64,000 nucleotides of DNA from Methylococcaceae bacterium. GTDB taxonomy: Bacteria; Pseudomonadota; Gammaproteobacteria; Methylococcales; Methylomonadaceae. This document shows positions 1 through 8,133 of the stretch, piece by piece. Positions within the stretch are counted from its first letter, which is position 1. Each line of letters starts with the position of its first letter. The position numbers were made by a program, and so were the translations under genes. The stretch spans positions 1-64,000 of the forward strand of contig SPJS01000202.1 in assembly GCA_006844705.1 (NCBI GenBank), written 5' to 3'. Under the pieces are notes generated by a model, which had not been told where the DNA came from, searched no databases, and worked only from the letters and a program-made list of their open reading frames with translations.

Positions 1-170
1 CACCTGTAGAACTAAGCACTTGAAATATAAACGTTCTTAATGTCACCAAAGGCGTAAAAACTGTGCTGCGGACATCTCCCGATTGATGAATGGCTTCAAT
101 CAAGCTATCAGGCAATACCCCTTTAAAAGGAAGGTCATGGAGTTGAAAAAAGGTATTTTTGAAGGATCAA
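1..170 (-). pseudogene. IS4-like transposase N-terminal fragment (cut by window edge)
   Basis: The minus strand reads without a stop from about position 170 to the left edge. It gives a peptide containing LPFKGVLPDSLIEAIHQ and FTPLVTLRTFIFQVLSSTG. This is the pattern at the N-terminus of many IS4-family transposases, where 'DLPF..LLP..LI' is followed by 'FTP.VTLW.FL.QVLS'. No ATG is visible; a TTG at 168-170 is the only nearby candidate, and an in-frame stop lies just upstream. The gene may be a remnant or may continue intact to the left of the window. No terminal inverted repeat could be confirmed. Confidence 0.55.
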
Positions 171-508
171 ATTTGTAAACGGAGGCTTAATCGATTAGTA
201 TTTTTCATGTGTTAAGCTTTTTCTCTGGATTAATTGTTTTGTAGGAAATTCAATTATATCCAATATAGAGTTAAAGCTTAACTTTAAGTTATCTAAAATA
301 TTTGTTATTCAAGCACTTAGGCTGCCACTGGTAGCGGCATTAGGGTCAGCCAGCTTGATTTCTATTGTCTTGATGATCATTGTCTACTCCTTTGAAAAAC
401 TGCCACAAACACGCATGCATTGATACATCTCTTACAACACCAATGAAGGTTTAACCGCATGCTATTCGCAGCGTCATTCTCAACACTTATGCCCGCGTTG
501 ACCCCGAG
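171..508. other. Intergenic stretch with short peptide frame
   Basis: No substantial gene is seen here. On the minus strand a very good ribosome-binding site (AAAGGAG) precedes an ATG at 380, but the frame closes after 23 codons at 309 (MIIKTIEIKLADPNAATSG...). It may be the truncated head of a lost gene or a leader peptide. The rest is AT-rich sequence beside the transposase remnant, which suggests an old insertion scar. Confidence 0.35.
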
Positions 509-1468
509 TTAAAGCGACGTTCTGTCATGTTGGGCGGCAAAATCATTGCGTGCGCCTAACGGTACTATGCCCGTGGGGTTAATAGTTTTGTGGCTGGCAT
601 AATAATGCGTTTTCGTATATTCACTGTCCCAGGTTTCTTTTACTCCATCGACCTGATAAAGCTCGCGGACATAATGGGTAATATGATGAAATTCAATGAG
701 TCTTTGCCGGTTGCATTTGAAGTGACCATGATAAACATCATCAAAGCGCAGTAAGGTGGTAAATAGCCTCCAATCCGCCTCTGTAATGGTGTCGCCCACT
801 AAATAGCGGTGGCTCGATAGATGATTTTCCAGCCAATCCAGTGCGGCGAAAAGTTCGTGATAGGCTTGTTCGTAAGCGGCTTGCTCGGTAGCAAATCCCA
901 CACGGTAAACACCGTTGTTGATTTGCGCGTACACACGTTGATTGATCGCATCGATTTCACTACGCAGAGCCTGTGGGTAATAATCATCCTGGTTGCCCGT
1001 CAACGCATTAAAAGCGTTGTTAAATATGCGAATGATATCAGAGGATTCGTTATTGACGATGCTGTGCGTTTTTTTATCCCACAGTACCGGCAAAGTGACG
1101 CGCCCCTGATAATTTGGATCTGCTTTTAGATACACCTGGTACAGATAGTCTGAGTCATGCAGATCATCTTTATAGCGGCTGTCGCTATGACTGAATTCCC
1201 AGCCATTTTCCAGCATGGGTGCCCTGACAACACTCACCGATATGATCTTTTCCAACTGTTTCAGCTTTCTGAAGATCAAGGTACGGTGCGCCCAGGGGCA
1301 GGCCAGAGAGACATAAAGATGATAGCGATCTGCTTCAGGTGTATAGCTGTTTTCCGCATCCGTTGATATTGTCTTTCTGAAGTAGCTTTCCTGGCGAACA
1401 AACTCACCTTTGTTACTTTCAGTGTCGTACCACTGGTCTAGCCATTGACCATTAACAAGTAAGCCCAT
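509..1468 (-). CDS. yqjG: Glutathionyl-hydroquinone reductase (omega-type GST, YqjG/ECM4 family)
   Basis: This cytosolic enzyme reduces glutathionyl-hydroquinones and related S-conjugates to hydroquinones with glutathione as thiol donor. The thioredoxin-like N-terminal domain carries the family motif SLACPWAHR with the catalytic cysteine at residue 57. The helical GST C-domain contains YLVGDTITEADWRLFTTLLRFD, typical of ECM4 proteins. At 319 residues it has the usual length. I placed the start at the ATG at 1466-1468, which has GGGAGA about six bases upstream, and not at an earlier in-frame codon. It shares its orientation and probable function (quinone/electrophile handling) with the CMD gene behind it, but a repeat separates them and I see no sigma-54 site before this gene. 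Confidence 0.9.
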   Translation of the reverse strand: MGLLVNGQWLDQWYDTESNKGEFVRQESYFRKTISTDAENSYTPEADRYHLYVSLACPWAHRTLIFRKLKQLEKIISVSVVRAPMLENGWEFSHSDSRYKDDLHDSDYLYQVYLKADPNYQGRVTLPVLWDKKTHSIVNNESSDIIRIFNNAFNALTGNQDDYYPQALRSEIDAINQRVYAQINNGVYRVGFATEQAAYEQAYHELFAALDWLENHLSSHRYLVGDTITEADWRLFTTLLRFDDVYHGHFKCNRQRLIEFHHITHYVRELYQVDGVKETWDSEYTKTHYYASHKTINPTGIVPLGARNDFAAQHDRTSL

Positions 1469-1558
1469 GACGAGTCTCCCGGTTTTTATTAAAAGCAGCA
1501 TTACGTAAATTTATTAAATTTTTCATTGTCAGCTTGTCCTGTAAGTTTGTTACGTTTC

Positions 1559-1582
1559 CCTGAATCCGTGACTTCACTACGG
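1559..1582 (+). repeat. REP-like element, copy 1
   Basis: The core CCTGAATCCGTGACTTCA recurs at 2600 and, as a full hairpin on the other strand, at 57376-57406. All three copies are intergenic. Here only one arm plus the loop is kept. Confidence 0.55.
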
Positions 1583-1628
1583 CACAGAATGCACGTTTTT
1601 GATTCCACAGGACGTTAGCGGTGGTTTT

Positions 1629-1648
1629 AGGGTGCAATCAGCACCCTA
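1629..1648. terminator. Stem-loop, possible terminator
   Basis: AGGGTGC pairs with GCACCCT around a 5-base loop. It lies between the CMD gene and the quinone reductase gene, both on the minus strand. The U-tract is poor, so it may be only a weak terminator or a structural remnant. Confidence 0.3.
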
Positions 1649-1680
1649 TCCCCCTATCGACGACCTGCTTTAATGCTTGA

Positions 1681-1764
1681 AGTCTGTCGGAGTATGGATA
1701 ATTCTACGGCGGCGATAGCACATCGGCTCGCTACGAACCCCATAACCCGACGGCACTCTCCTAG
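1681..1764. mobile_element. MITE-like element, internally deleted copy
   Basis: This 84-bp sequence matches the two ends of the 168-bp elements at 49295 and 53673. The left part (CTGTCGGAGTATGGAT) runs to CATCGG, and the sequence then jumps straight to the right part (CTCGCTACGAACCCC, then CCGACGGC) and the terminal CTAG. About 80 internal bases present in the full copies are missing. Its right-hand CTAG overlaps the stop codon of the neighbouring CMD gene. Confidence 0.65.
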
Positions 1765-2345
1765 TGCGCATTCACCGCTGTCTTCAATACTTGCGTTGGC
1801 GGCGTCCAGCGGTGGGCTGAAAAGGCTTCATCCACCGGAGTTTCCGACACATGGTTGGTGTAATTGCTGATGGTCTTTTGCGCAGCACCAACGATGATGT
1901 CGAGTACATGGCCTTTGGTATAACCGGCTGCGAAGAATGCATCCAGATCCTGTTGCGACACCCAGCCACGTTTATCGACCACGTCTGTGGCAAAGACTCT
2001 CAGTGCTTCCAGATGAGGGTTAGCAATCGGCCTGTCATTGCGAATCGCCTCTACAACGTCAGTCGGTACTTTCTGCATTTGCGCCACGGTGCTGTGCGCG
2101 GCAATACAATAATGACATTCGTGATAACGACTGATCGCAAGCAAGACGACTTGTTGCTCCGTCGGCGTAAATGACGAGCTGCTGAAAGTCGCATTCAATT
2201 CAAGATAGGCTTTGCCGGCAACGGATGATTCGGCTAATACACCCATTAAATTAGGTACAAAACCAAATGCTTTTTCTGCCGCTTGTAATGATGTTTTTGC
2301 TTGGTCGGCTGCGGTGTTTTTGTTGTGAACGGTAAATTGAGTCAT
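1761..2345 (-). CDS. Carboxymuconolactone decarboxylase / AhpD-like peroxidase-related protein
   Basis: The 194-residue protein belongs to the CMD/AhpD fold, whose alkylhydroperoxidase members reduce peroxides with a CxxC pair. The motif HECHYCIAAH is present with E76, C77, C80 and H84, so the thiol relay is intact and a peroxidase or disulfide-reductase role is likelier than decarboxylation. The start is well supported by GGAGA before the ATG. A GG-N10-GC sigma-54 promoter and an upstream palindrome precede it (listed separately), linking it to the activator at 57915. Its TAG stop is made by the terminal CTAG of the repeat at 1681-1764, so the original C-terminus may have been trimmed or altered by that insertion. 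The physiological substrate is unknown. Confidence 0.85.
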   Translation of the reverse strand: MTQFTVHNKNTAADQAKTSLQAAEKAFGFVPNLMGVLAESSVAGKAYLELNATFSSSSFTPTEQQVVLLAISRYHECHYCIAAHSTVAQMQKVPTDVVEAIRNDRPIANPHLEALRVFATDVVDKRGWVSQQDLDAFFAAGYTKGHVLDIIVGAAQKTISNYTNHVSETPVDEAFSAHRWTPPTQVLKTAVNAH

Positions 2346-2407
2346 GATAATCTCCTGTGAAAAATGTAGTGAGAAAGGATAATTTTATGTCCTTTCGCTT
2401 TAATTAG

Positions 2408-2423
2408 AGCAGAAGACATGCCA
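2408..2423 (-). promoter_or_regulatory. Sigma-54 (RpoN) promoter of the CMD gene
   Basis: Read on the minus strand the site is TGGCATGTCTTCTGCT: GG, exactly ten bases, then GC, matching the -24/-12 consensus. The predicted start is near 2397, giving a leader of about 50 bases with the GGAGA ribosome-binding site. The same promoter type occurs at 57738 and 59875. Confidence 0.7.
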
Positions 2424-2510
2424 GTCTTTTTAATTACACAAAACTATTGTAATTACAATGACTTATAAATATCTATTTAAGTGAGGCCACCCGTTAACAT
2501 CGGAAATGTT

Positions 2511-2533
2511 TACGATATATCGTGATATTACGA
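2511..2533. promoter_or_regulatory. Candidate upstream activator site
   Basis: The perfect 12-base palindrome ACGATATATCGT is followed by an overlapping TCGT-N6-ACGA arm pair. The core TACGATATWTCGTG is shared with sites at 57846 and 59786. It lies about 90 bases upstream of the sigma-54 promoter, the usual enhancer distance. Confidence 0.6.
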
Positions 2534-2599
2534 TTGGTGTGTGTACAGGCATTGCAGCACCATCAAAGACGTTCAAAATTCAATAACCGTTCTCTGAAA

Positions 2600-2623
2600 C
2601 CTGAATCCGTGACTTCAATGCGC
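2600..2623 (+). repeat. REP-like element, copy 2
   Basis: This is a second copy of CCTGAATCCGTGACTTCA, diverged after that core. See the copies at 1559 and 57376. Confidence 0.5.
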
Positions 2624-2786
2624 ATAAGATATTGGTTTCACAAAGGCCTCACAGATTAATGCGCCTGCATAATCGACATACACCACGCCCATGTGCTTCA
2701 AAAAAATATTAGCTTCACCTCTTTCCTGTTGTTTTCCACTCATCATCACCTATGGTTAAATTGCAAATTAACTTACGGAGAACACA

Positions 2787-3689
2787 ATGTCTCATTCAGG
2801 CACCACCAAAGCTATATTTTATGCATTTTCCGCTAACCTGGGCATTGCGCTGACCAAGACGTTTGCCGCGCTGTGGACAGGTTCTGGCTCGCTGCTGGCG
2901 GAAGCGGTTCACTCTTATGCGGATTGCGGCAATCAAGTGCTGTTGTTTATCGGCATGCAACGTTCAGATAAACAAGCGACCGGCAAACACCCGCTGGGAT
3001 ATGGCAGAGAAACCTATATCTGGTCGATGATGGTCGCCTTTACACTGTTTTCTGTGGGGGGTGTATTTTCCATCCACGAAGGCTGGCAACGTTATGCAAA
3101 CCCACATGAACTTGAATACGCCGGGCTGGCCTTGTTTATTTTACTGGCGGCCTGCGGCATGGAATATTTTTCGCTGAAAGGCGCGATGCAAGCCATGCGG
3201 GAAGAGCAGGGCGAGCGTTCTTTATGGCAATGGTTTAAAGAAACCCATTCCAGCGAGTTAATGGTGGTAATAGGTGAGGATTTCGCGGCCATGCTCGGGT
3301 TGGTGATTGCTTTTGTCATGCTTGCGTTGTCTGCGATGACAGGGGATGCCAGCTATGACGCGCTCGGTTCTGTTTTTATTGGTGTGTTACTGGTCATCGT
3401 CGCCTTTCTAATTGGAAAGGAAGTACATTCACTGTTGCTTGGCGAAACAGCTGAGCCTGTCAAACAGGACATTCAAACCGCTTTGGAGAACGAGGACAGT
3501 ATTGTTCAGGTGTTTAATATCATTGCTATCAATCATGGCAACAGCGTGATGGTCTCCATCAAAGCCGAAATGAACCCTGAATTGCAGGTATCCGATGCCG
3601 TGAAAGAAATCAACCGCATTGAAAAACAGCTGAAAGCTCAGCATGAACGTATTCAATGGGTGTTTTTTGAACTGGATAATGCGGATTAG
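2787..3689 (+). CDS. Cation diffusion facilitator (CDF) transporter, ZnT9-like
   Basis: This is a 300-residue inner-membrane protein of the CDF family, which exports divalent metals by proton antiport. The first metal half-site is complete (H42 and D46 in AEAVHSYAD), and the 'KHPLGYGRETYIW' cytoplasmic signature is present. The second half-site reads GEDFAAMLG (E164, D165) where zinc exporters usually have HxxxD, a replacement seen in the SLC30A9-type branch, so the metal cannot be assigned. Six membrane segments are followed by a short cytoplasmic C-domain (about 205-300). An ACGGAGAA ribosome-binding site supports the start. It appears monocistronic. Confidence 0.88.
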   Translation: MSHSGTTKAIFYAFSANLGIALTKTFAALWTGSGSLLAEAVHSYADCGNQVLLFIGMQRSDKQATGKHPLGYGRETYIWSMMVAFTLFSVGGVFSIHEGWQRYANPHELEYAGLALFILLAACGMEYFSLKGAMQAMREEQGERSLWQWFKETHSSELMVVIGEDFAAMLGLVIAFVMLALSAMTGDASYDALGSVFIGVLLVIVAFLIGKEVHSLLLGETAEPVKQDIQTALENEDSIVQVFNIIAINHGNSVMVSIKAEMNPELQVSDAVKEINRIEKQLKAQHERIQWVFFELDNAD

Positions 3690-3778
3690 TTGTTTTCGCG
3701 TTCTACGCAAAAAAGGCAGCATAATCCACAAGACCAATGATGCTATCCCGTTTATTAAGCATCTGGGGCTGATTGCCT

Positions 3779-4069
3779 ATGGACGTTTTTCTTAAATTAA
3801 AAGCATGGCAAATGTTTATGCTGCTTGTCGGGCGTCCATTTGTATTAATTCTTCTGTTGTTTCCCTTAGGACTGATGAATGTATGGCTGTTTTTTGCCTG
3901 GTTATGGGCGATGGGCACCGCTCTTAATGCGTATGCACCTTCTGATTTACGCCCCAGTCTGCGCTTATTCAGAATGTCTATCATTTACATCGTCCTTTAT
4001 TTTGTCATTGCCCTCACGCATTCATCATCAAAAATGGACAATTGGGTAAGGCATTTATTTTATTACTGA
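3779..4069 (+). pseudogene. Uncharacterised membrane protein, N-terminal part (frameshifted)
   Basis: From the ATG at 3779 the frame encodes about 96 residues with three hydrophobic segments and the opening LKLKAWQMFMLLVGRPFVL. It ends in an unrelated-looking tail (SKMDNWVRHLFYY). The expected continuation is found in another frame from about 4024 to 4266. Together the two pieces resemble a roughly 160-residue multi-pass protein of unknown function, of a type I recall from other bacteria with the ending 'FLIWxYPIGIWxIQPRINK'. One frameshift near 4010-4040 would explain the break; a sequencing error cannot be excluded. Confidence 0.5.
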
Positions 4070-4266
4070 TGCCTTTGCACCTGATGGGTATGTTTTTTAT
4101 GTTTTATGGCCTGTTTTTCATTGCAAAAAACCTGATCATTACCGAAACCAGACAAAAATCCACATTAAAAAACCTTCTTCCTCTTTTTTTTCTGATATGG
4201 GTGTATCCCATTGGGATATGGTTTATCCAGCCTCGAATTAACAAATTGCATGTTCTTTATAGATAA
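4024..4266 (+). pseudogene. Uncharacterised membrane protein, C-terminal part (frameshifted)
   Basis: This is the continuation of the preceding gene in another frame. It reads from FIIKNGQLGKAFILLLMPL through two hydrophobic segments to FLIWVYPIGIWFIQPRINK, a coherent C-terminus. A TTG at 4042 is the only start-like codon and has no ribosome-binding site, so independent translation is unlikely. The stop is followed closely by the convergent engB gene. Confidence 0.5.
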
Positions 4267-4276
4267 CCGCACTTTA

Positions 4277-4876
4277 CTATGCCAACCCAAACCACTCATC
4301 CAGGAGCCCATGCATATCATCAATACCGGTTTTCTTAAGAGATGAAAACAATTGCAGGGTGATTTCTATACGGGCTTCACCCAGATCTTTCTGTACTTTC
4401 AGCAAGGTGTTTTTGGCGGCACCAAATTTGAATTTATCTGCTTTGGTGAGCAGGATATGTAATGGTGTTCCGGCATGTTCACACCATTCGATCATTTGCC
4501 AGTCAAATTCAGTCAACGGGTGGCGGATGTCCATGACCAGTACTATACCGGACAGGGACTTTCTTTCCTGCAGGTAATTGAGCATGGTTTTCTGCCACTC
4601 CTTTTTTACCGCTTCTGATACTTTCGCGTAGCCATATCCAGGCAAATCAACAAATTTGCATTCATCATTTATCGAGAAATAGTTGAGTAATTGGGTTCTG
4701 CCGGGCGTTTTACTGGTTCGTGCCAGCGAATTCTGGCCGGTAATGGTGTTTATGGCACTGGATTTACCCGCGTTGGATCGCCCGGCAAATGCGACTTCTT
4801 TGCCCGCATCATCTGGCGATTCACTGAGTTTTGATGCGCTGATCAGAAATGCGGCCTGATGATAAAGTGGATTCAT
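4277..4876 (-). CDS. engB: Ribosome biogenesis GTPase EngB (YihA/YsxC)
   Basis: This is an essential GTPase needed for late assembly of the large ribosomal subunit. The 199-residue protein shows the TRAFAC GTPase motifs in order: P-loop GRSNAGKSS (32-40), the switch I threonine in KTPGRTQ, G3 DLPGYGYAK, and G4 LLTKADK. Length and start are typical. It is divergent from the cytochrome c4 gene across about 140 bases, a pairing known in many gammaproteobacteria. Confidence 0.97.
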   Translation of the reverse strand: MNPLYHQAAFLISASKLSESPDDAGKEVAFAGRSNAGKSSAINTITGQNSLARTSKTPGRTQLLNYFSINDECKFVDLPGYGYAKVSEAVKKEWQKTMLNYLQERKSLSGIVLVMDIRHPLTEFDWQMIEWCEHAGTPLHILLTKADKFKFGAAKNTLLKVQKDLGEARIEITLQLFSSLKKTGIDDMHGLLDEWFGLA

Positions 4877-5015
4877 GGTAATCTCGCGTCATTTCATTAA
4901 ATAGAGTAGAATCCTGCAATTATATAAGGCTCTACTCTGGTTTTTATGTTTTTTTGTAGGCTTAGAATTAATAAGAAAAGTTGACTCAACAACTCACGAC
5001 ACTAAAGGTAAGTAA

Positions 5016-5702
5016 ATGAACAAAAAAATAGTGATGGCTTCGATGGTCGCTCTGTTAGCTGGCCAACCAGCATTTGTGCAGGCTGAAAAAGGAAAAGAAC
5101 TCGCCGCATCCTGTGCCGGTTGTCATGGTGAAACCGGAAACAGTGTCATGTCGGCCTTTCCAAAACTGGCCGGGCAACATGCCACGTATATTAAACAGCA
5201 ATTACTTGCTTTTAAACTGGGGGCTCGAAATGCGCCGATGATGGCACCTTTGGCGATGGGTTTATCTGAACAAGCTATGGATGATGTGGCTGATTTTTAC
5301 AGCAAACAGAAAATTGATAACAATGATATGCCCATCATCGAGTTTGAAGATGAAGAAGACGAAGACGATCTTGATGACGAGGGCAAAGCTGAACTGGCTG
5401 CCAAAAAGCAAACCGAACTGGATGATTTGATGGCGCTGGGCAGTGATTTATACAGAAACGGCGATTTGGAACGTGAAGTCTCTGCCTGTATCGCTTGTCA
5501 TGGGCCATATGGAGAAGGCAACAGACCCGCTGCATTTCCGGCATTACGTTCCCAACATGCAGATTATCTGATTAAATCCTTAACAGATTTCAAAACCGGC
5601 TCACGTGCAGATAACCCGGACAACATGATGCACATGATTGCCAGAAAAATGACTGACCGCGAAATCAAGGCCGTCGCCTATCATATTTCCATAATGAAAT
5701 AG
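5016..5702 (+). CDS. Cytochrome c4 (periplasmic di-haem c)
   Basis: This is a periplasmic electron carrier that feeds terminal oxidases. A signal peptide (about 1-23) ends at VQA. Two haem-binding motifs are present: CAGCH (33-37) and CIACH (158-162). Each is followed by the usual 'FPKLAGQHATYIKQQLLAFK' and 'FPALRSQHADYLIKSLTDFK' helices. The linker between the two domains holds an unusually acidic run (about 108-126, FEDEEDEDDLDDEG) that lengthens it to 228 residues. AAAGGTAAG precedes the ATG. The neighbouring DsbA-type gene could serve haem-protein thiol chemistry. Confidence 0.93.
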   Translation: MNKKIVMASMVALLAGQPAFVQAEKGKELAASCAGCHGETGNSVMSAFPKLAGQHATYIKQQLLAFKLGARNAPMMAPLAMGLSEQAMDDVADFYSKQKIDNNDMPIIEFEDEEDEDDLDDEGKAELAAKKQTELDDLMALGSDLYRNGDLEREVSACIACHGPYGEGNRPAAFPALRSQHADYLIKSLTDFKTGSRADNPDNMMHMIARKMTDREIKAVAYHISIMK

Positions 5703-5709
5703 TGTTTGA

Positions 5710-5747
5710 TCAGCCCGCGGCGGTGGTTATCCCTGTCGGTGGGCTGA
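5710..5747 (+). terminator. Stem-loop after cytochrome c4 gene
   Basis: TCAGCCC at the start pairs with GGGCTGA at the end around an imperfect interior, just after the stop codon. There is no clear U-tract, so termination is uncertain. Confidence 0.3.
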
Positions 5748-5890
5748 ACTTATTACGCTATTGCCAGTCCTGTCTTTGTGAATAATGGGCCACCATCCCA
5801 AATTCAGTACCAATTAATGAAATGCCTTTATTATTTCACTTCACAGTGTCTCTCTTTTTTACGTTCAAATGAAAACCGAGGATATTTTTC

Positions 5891-6493
5891 ATGATGTTTA
5901 AATCCGCTTTTATAGCCTTACTGTTATTTTCTTCATTGCTGAGAGCAGAATCAGGTTACGAATCCATTTCACCCGCACAACCCACACAAACCCCGGAAAA
6001 GATCGAGGTCATTGAATTCTTCTGGTATGGCTGTCCCCATTGTTACAGTCTGGAACCACATATTGAAGAATGGCTAAAAACGAAACCAGACAACGTAGAA
6101 TTTATCCGTCAACCTGCAGTATTCAGCAAAGTCTGGGGCGACCATGCCAAAGCTTATCTGGCTGCAGAAGCATTGGGTGTGTTGGATAAAGTGCATCATG
6201 ATTTGTTCGATGCCATTCAGAACAAGAAACAAAAACTGCGCAAGGAAGATGATCTGGCCGAGTTTTTCGCCGCGCGGGGTGTGGATGAGAAAGAATTCAG
6301 AAAAGTCTATAACTCATTTCTGGTCGATGCCAAATTACGTCAGGCACAGGCAATGGGGCCACGTTACGGTATCACTGGCGTCCCGGCCATAATTATCAAT
6401 GGTAAATACAAAACCAACGGCCCGCTGGCAAAAAGTAATGAAAACATTATCAAAATCATGAACACGCTGATTGCCAAAGAGTCTAAAAAATAG
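5891..6493 (+). CDS. dsbA: Thiol:disulfide interchange protein DsbA
   Basis: This periplasmic oxidase introduces disulfide bonds into exported proteins. The 200-residue precursor has a signal peptide (MMFKSAFIALLLFSSLLRA) and a thioredoxin fold with active site C48-P-H-C51 in FFWYGCPHCY, the canonical DsbA dipeptide. The cis-proline loop GVPAIIIN follows near residue 165. The start is preceded by GAGGA. It stands behind the cytochrome c4 gene with a 190-base gap and so probably has its own promoter. Confidence 0.93.
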   Translation: MMFKSAFIALLLFSSLLRAESGYESISPAQPTQTPEKIEVIEFFWYGCPHCYSLEPHIEEWLKTKPDNVEFIRQPAVFSKVWGDHAKAYLAAEALGVLDKVHHDLFDAIQNKKQKLRKEDDLAEFFAARGVDEKEFRKVYNSFLVDAKLRQAQAMGPRYGITGVPAIIINGKYKTNGPLAKSNENIIKIMNTLIAKESKK

Positions 6494-6510
6494 CATTTTT
6501 ACTGCTAGAC

Positions 6511-6549
6511 TTTCCTGTAGGGCTGTATCTTTTACATTTCTACAGGAAA
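6511..6549 (+). terminator. Stem-loop between dsbA and the first diguanylate cyclase
   Basis: TTTCCTGTAG pairs perfectly with CTACAGGAAA across a 20-base loop. It may end dsbA transcription or act in the leader of the GGDEF gene, whose ATG is at 6568. The second arm overlaps that gene's AGGA ribosome-binding region, so a role in translation is possible. Confidence 0.4.
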
Positions 6550-6567
6550 AGGCTGTTAAAACGCTAA

Positions 6568-8097
6568 ATGAGGCTTTCTGGAAAAAACACGACCACAGAT
6601 AAGTGGGAAAAAAAATATTTTTCCCTGCTTGATGAACATGATGCGCTGGAACAAAACTACCAGCACAATGAAGCACTTTTGTGCAAAACCATTACACGTC
6701 TGGCGCTTGCCAGTACTGGTTTTAACAAAGCGCTTGATCCCCACCTTAAAAGCTTACGCAAACAATTACAAAACGGACTCAAAAGCGAGAAACTGAAAAG
6801 GGAGCTTGAAGAGTTTTCCAATGCGCTGTTAACTCTGGATGAACACGGCGATTCAAATAAAAACAACAGCGACCCCGCACTACTTTTTGAATTTTTAGTC
6901 CGCCACTTCCCTAAACGTGAAGCTGAATTTCATCGCCTTGAGAAAGCTTATCAACAAGATCGCAAAGCGGGCATGCAAGATCTATTATTAGCATTGCATG
7001 AACTGGTTGATGAGGAGCACAATGTCGTTTCTGAAATTCACAATGCTCATCAGGATGACCAGGCCATCCGTCGGGCACTGTGCGAATTGTTGGCTGACTC
7101 TGAAATACCTGAGTCTTTTAAACAACGATGCACACACTTAACCTGTGCCATTGAAAATCACCAGGAAAATCTGCCTGACTTACTGGATAAAACATTTTCT
7201 CTGTTGCTGGAAATAAAAAAATATTATCAATCAGCGCAACAGGAAACGACCACGTTTCTGGCCAGTCTGTCTGAAGAACTCACTCAACTTGGTTGGCAGG
7301 CATCTCATTCAAGTGTCCAGGCCCAACACCACTTTGACAATAAACAACACTCTGATCAAATCATCAATTCACACATGACAGGGTTGCAAGATGACTCTGC
7401 CAATGCCGTTGAATTAGAGAAATTGAAATTGAACGTGCGTGATCGCATGAAGGTCATCGCTGAATTGTTACAAGCACAGCAGCAACAAGAGTTAACCGAA
7501 CACCAGCAAAATCTGTATGCCTTCCAGACCTTGCTGGATAAAATCCGCTATCTGGAAAATGAAAGTGAACGTCTGCAACAAAAACTTCAGGATGCCCAAC
7601 TAAAAGCCTTACGCGATCCATTAACTCAATTACCCAATCGTCTGGCTTATGATGAACGCTTGTTGACGGAACAGGCCAAGATGAAGCGTAATAAAACACC
7701 CTTAAGTTTACTGGTCTGGGATATCGACTTTTTTAAAAAAATCAATGATACCTACGGCCATAAAGCCGGTGATAAAACACTGATGTTAATCGCCAAAATA
7801 CTTAAAAACAATTGCCGGGAAAGTGATTTTATCGCCCGTTTTGGCGGTGAAGAATTTGTCATGCTGTTAGCTGAAACACATGCACAATCCGGATTAATTA
7901 TTGCTGATAAAATTCGAACTGTGATTGAATCATCCGGATTTAATTATCAGGGCCACAAAATTCAAATGACCATATCCTGCGGAATCAGTGAATTTACAAA
8001 TGATGAATGCGGTGATACTGTATTCAAAAGAGCAGACAGAGCTTTGTATCTAGCTAAACAGCATGGCCGCAACCAATGCATTATCGCTGCAATCTGA
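6568..8097 (+). CDS. Diguanylate cyclase with coiled-coil N-terminal region
   Basis: The 509-residue protein makes the second messenger c-di-GMP. The catalytic GGDEF domain starts near residue 345 (DPLTQLPNRLAYDERL) and has an intact GGEEF active loop at about 425-429. An inhibitory I-site RESD lies five residues before the loop, so feedback inhibition by product is expected. The first 340 residues are charged and helical with no membrane segment or known sensor motif, suggesting a cytoplasmic protein controlled by oligomerisation or partners. It is followed 36 bases later by a clear paralogue with the same architecture. Confidence 0.88.
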   Translation: MRLSGKNTTTDKWEKKYFSLLDEHDALEQNYQHNEALLCKTITRLALASTGFNKALDPHLKSLRKQLQNGLKSEKLKRELEEFSNALLTLDEHGDSNKNNSDPALLFEFLVRHFPKREAEFHRLEKAYQQDRKAGMQDLLLALHELVDEEHNVVSEIHNAHQDDQAIRRALCELLADSEIPESFKQRCTHLTCAIENHQENLPDLLDKTFSLLLEIKKYYQSAQQETTTFLASLSEELTQLGWQASHSSVQAQHHFDNKQHSDQIINSHMTGLQDDSANAVELEKLKLNVRDRMKVIAELLQAQQQQELTEHQQNLYAFQTLLDKIRYLENESERLQQKLQDAQLKALRDPLTQLPNRLAYDERLLTEQAKMKRNKTPLSLLVWDIDFFKKINDTYGHKAGDKTLMLIAKILKNNCRESDFIARFGGEEFVMLLAETHAQSGLIIADKIRTVIESSGFNYQGHKIQMTISCGISEFTNDECGDTVFKRADRALYLAKQHGRNQCIIAAI

Positions 8098-8133
8098 CGA
8101 TGAAAATGCATTGTTCCTCAGGAATCAATTGAA

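Larger units (their letters stand above)
2346..2786. other. Regulatory intergenic region between CMD and CDF genes
   Basis: This stretch holds the sigma-54 promoter and upstream site for the CMD gene and one REP-like copy at 2600-2623. A 40-odd-codon minus-strand frame around 2615-2750 (containing KHMGVVYVDYAGALICEAF) resembles real protein but has no recognised match and ends inside the REP copy; it could be a decayed gene. The CDF gene has ACGGAGAA before its start. Confidence 0.5.

Noticed and set aside
1469-1680. Possible inclusion of the quinone reductase gene in the sigma-54 regulon
   Set aside because: Despite the related function, neither the promoter nor the palindrome is present upstream.
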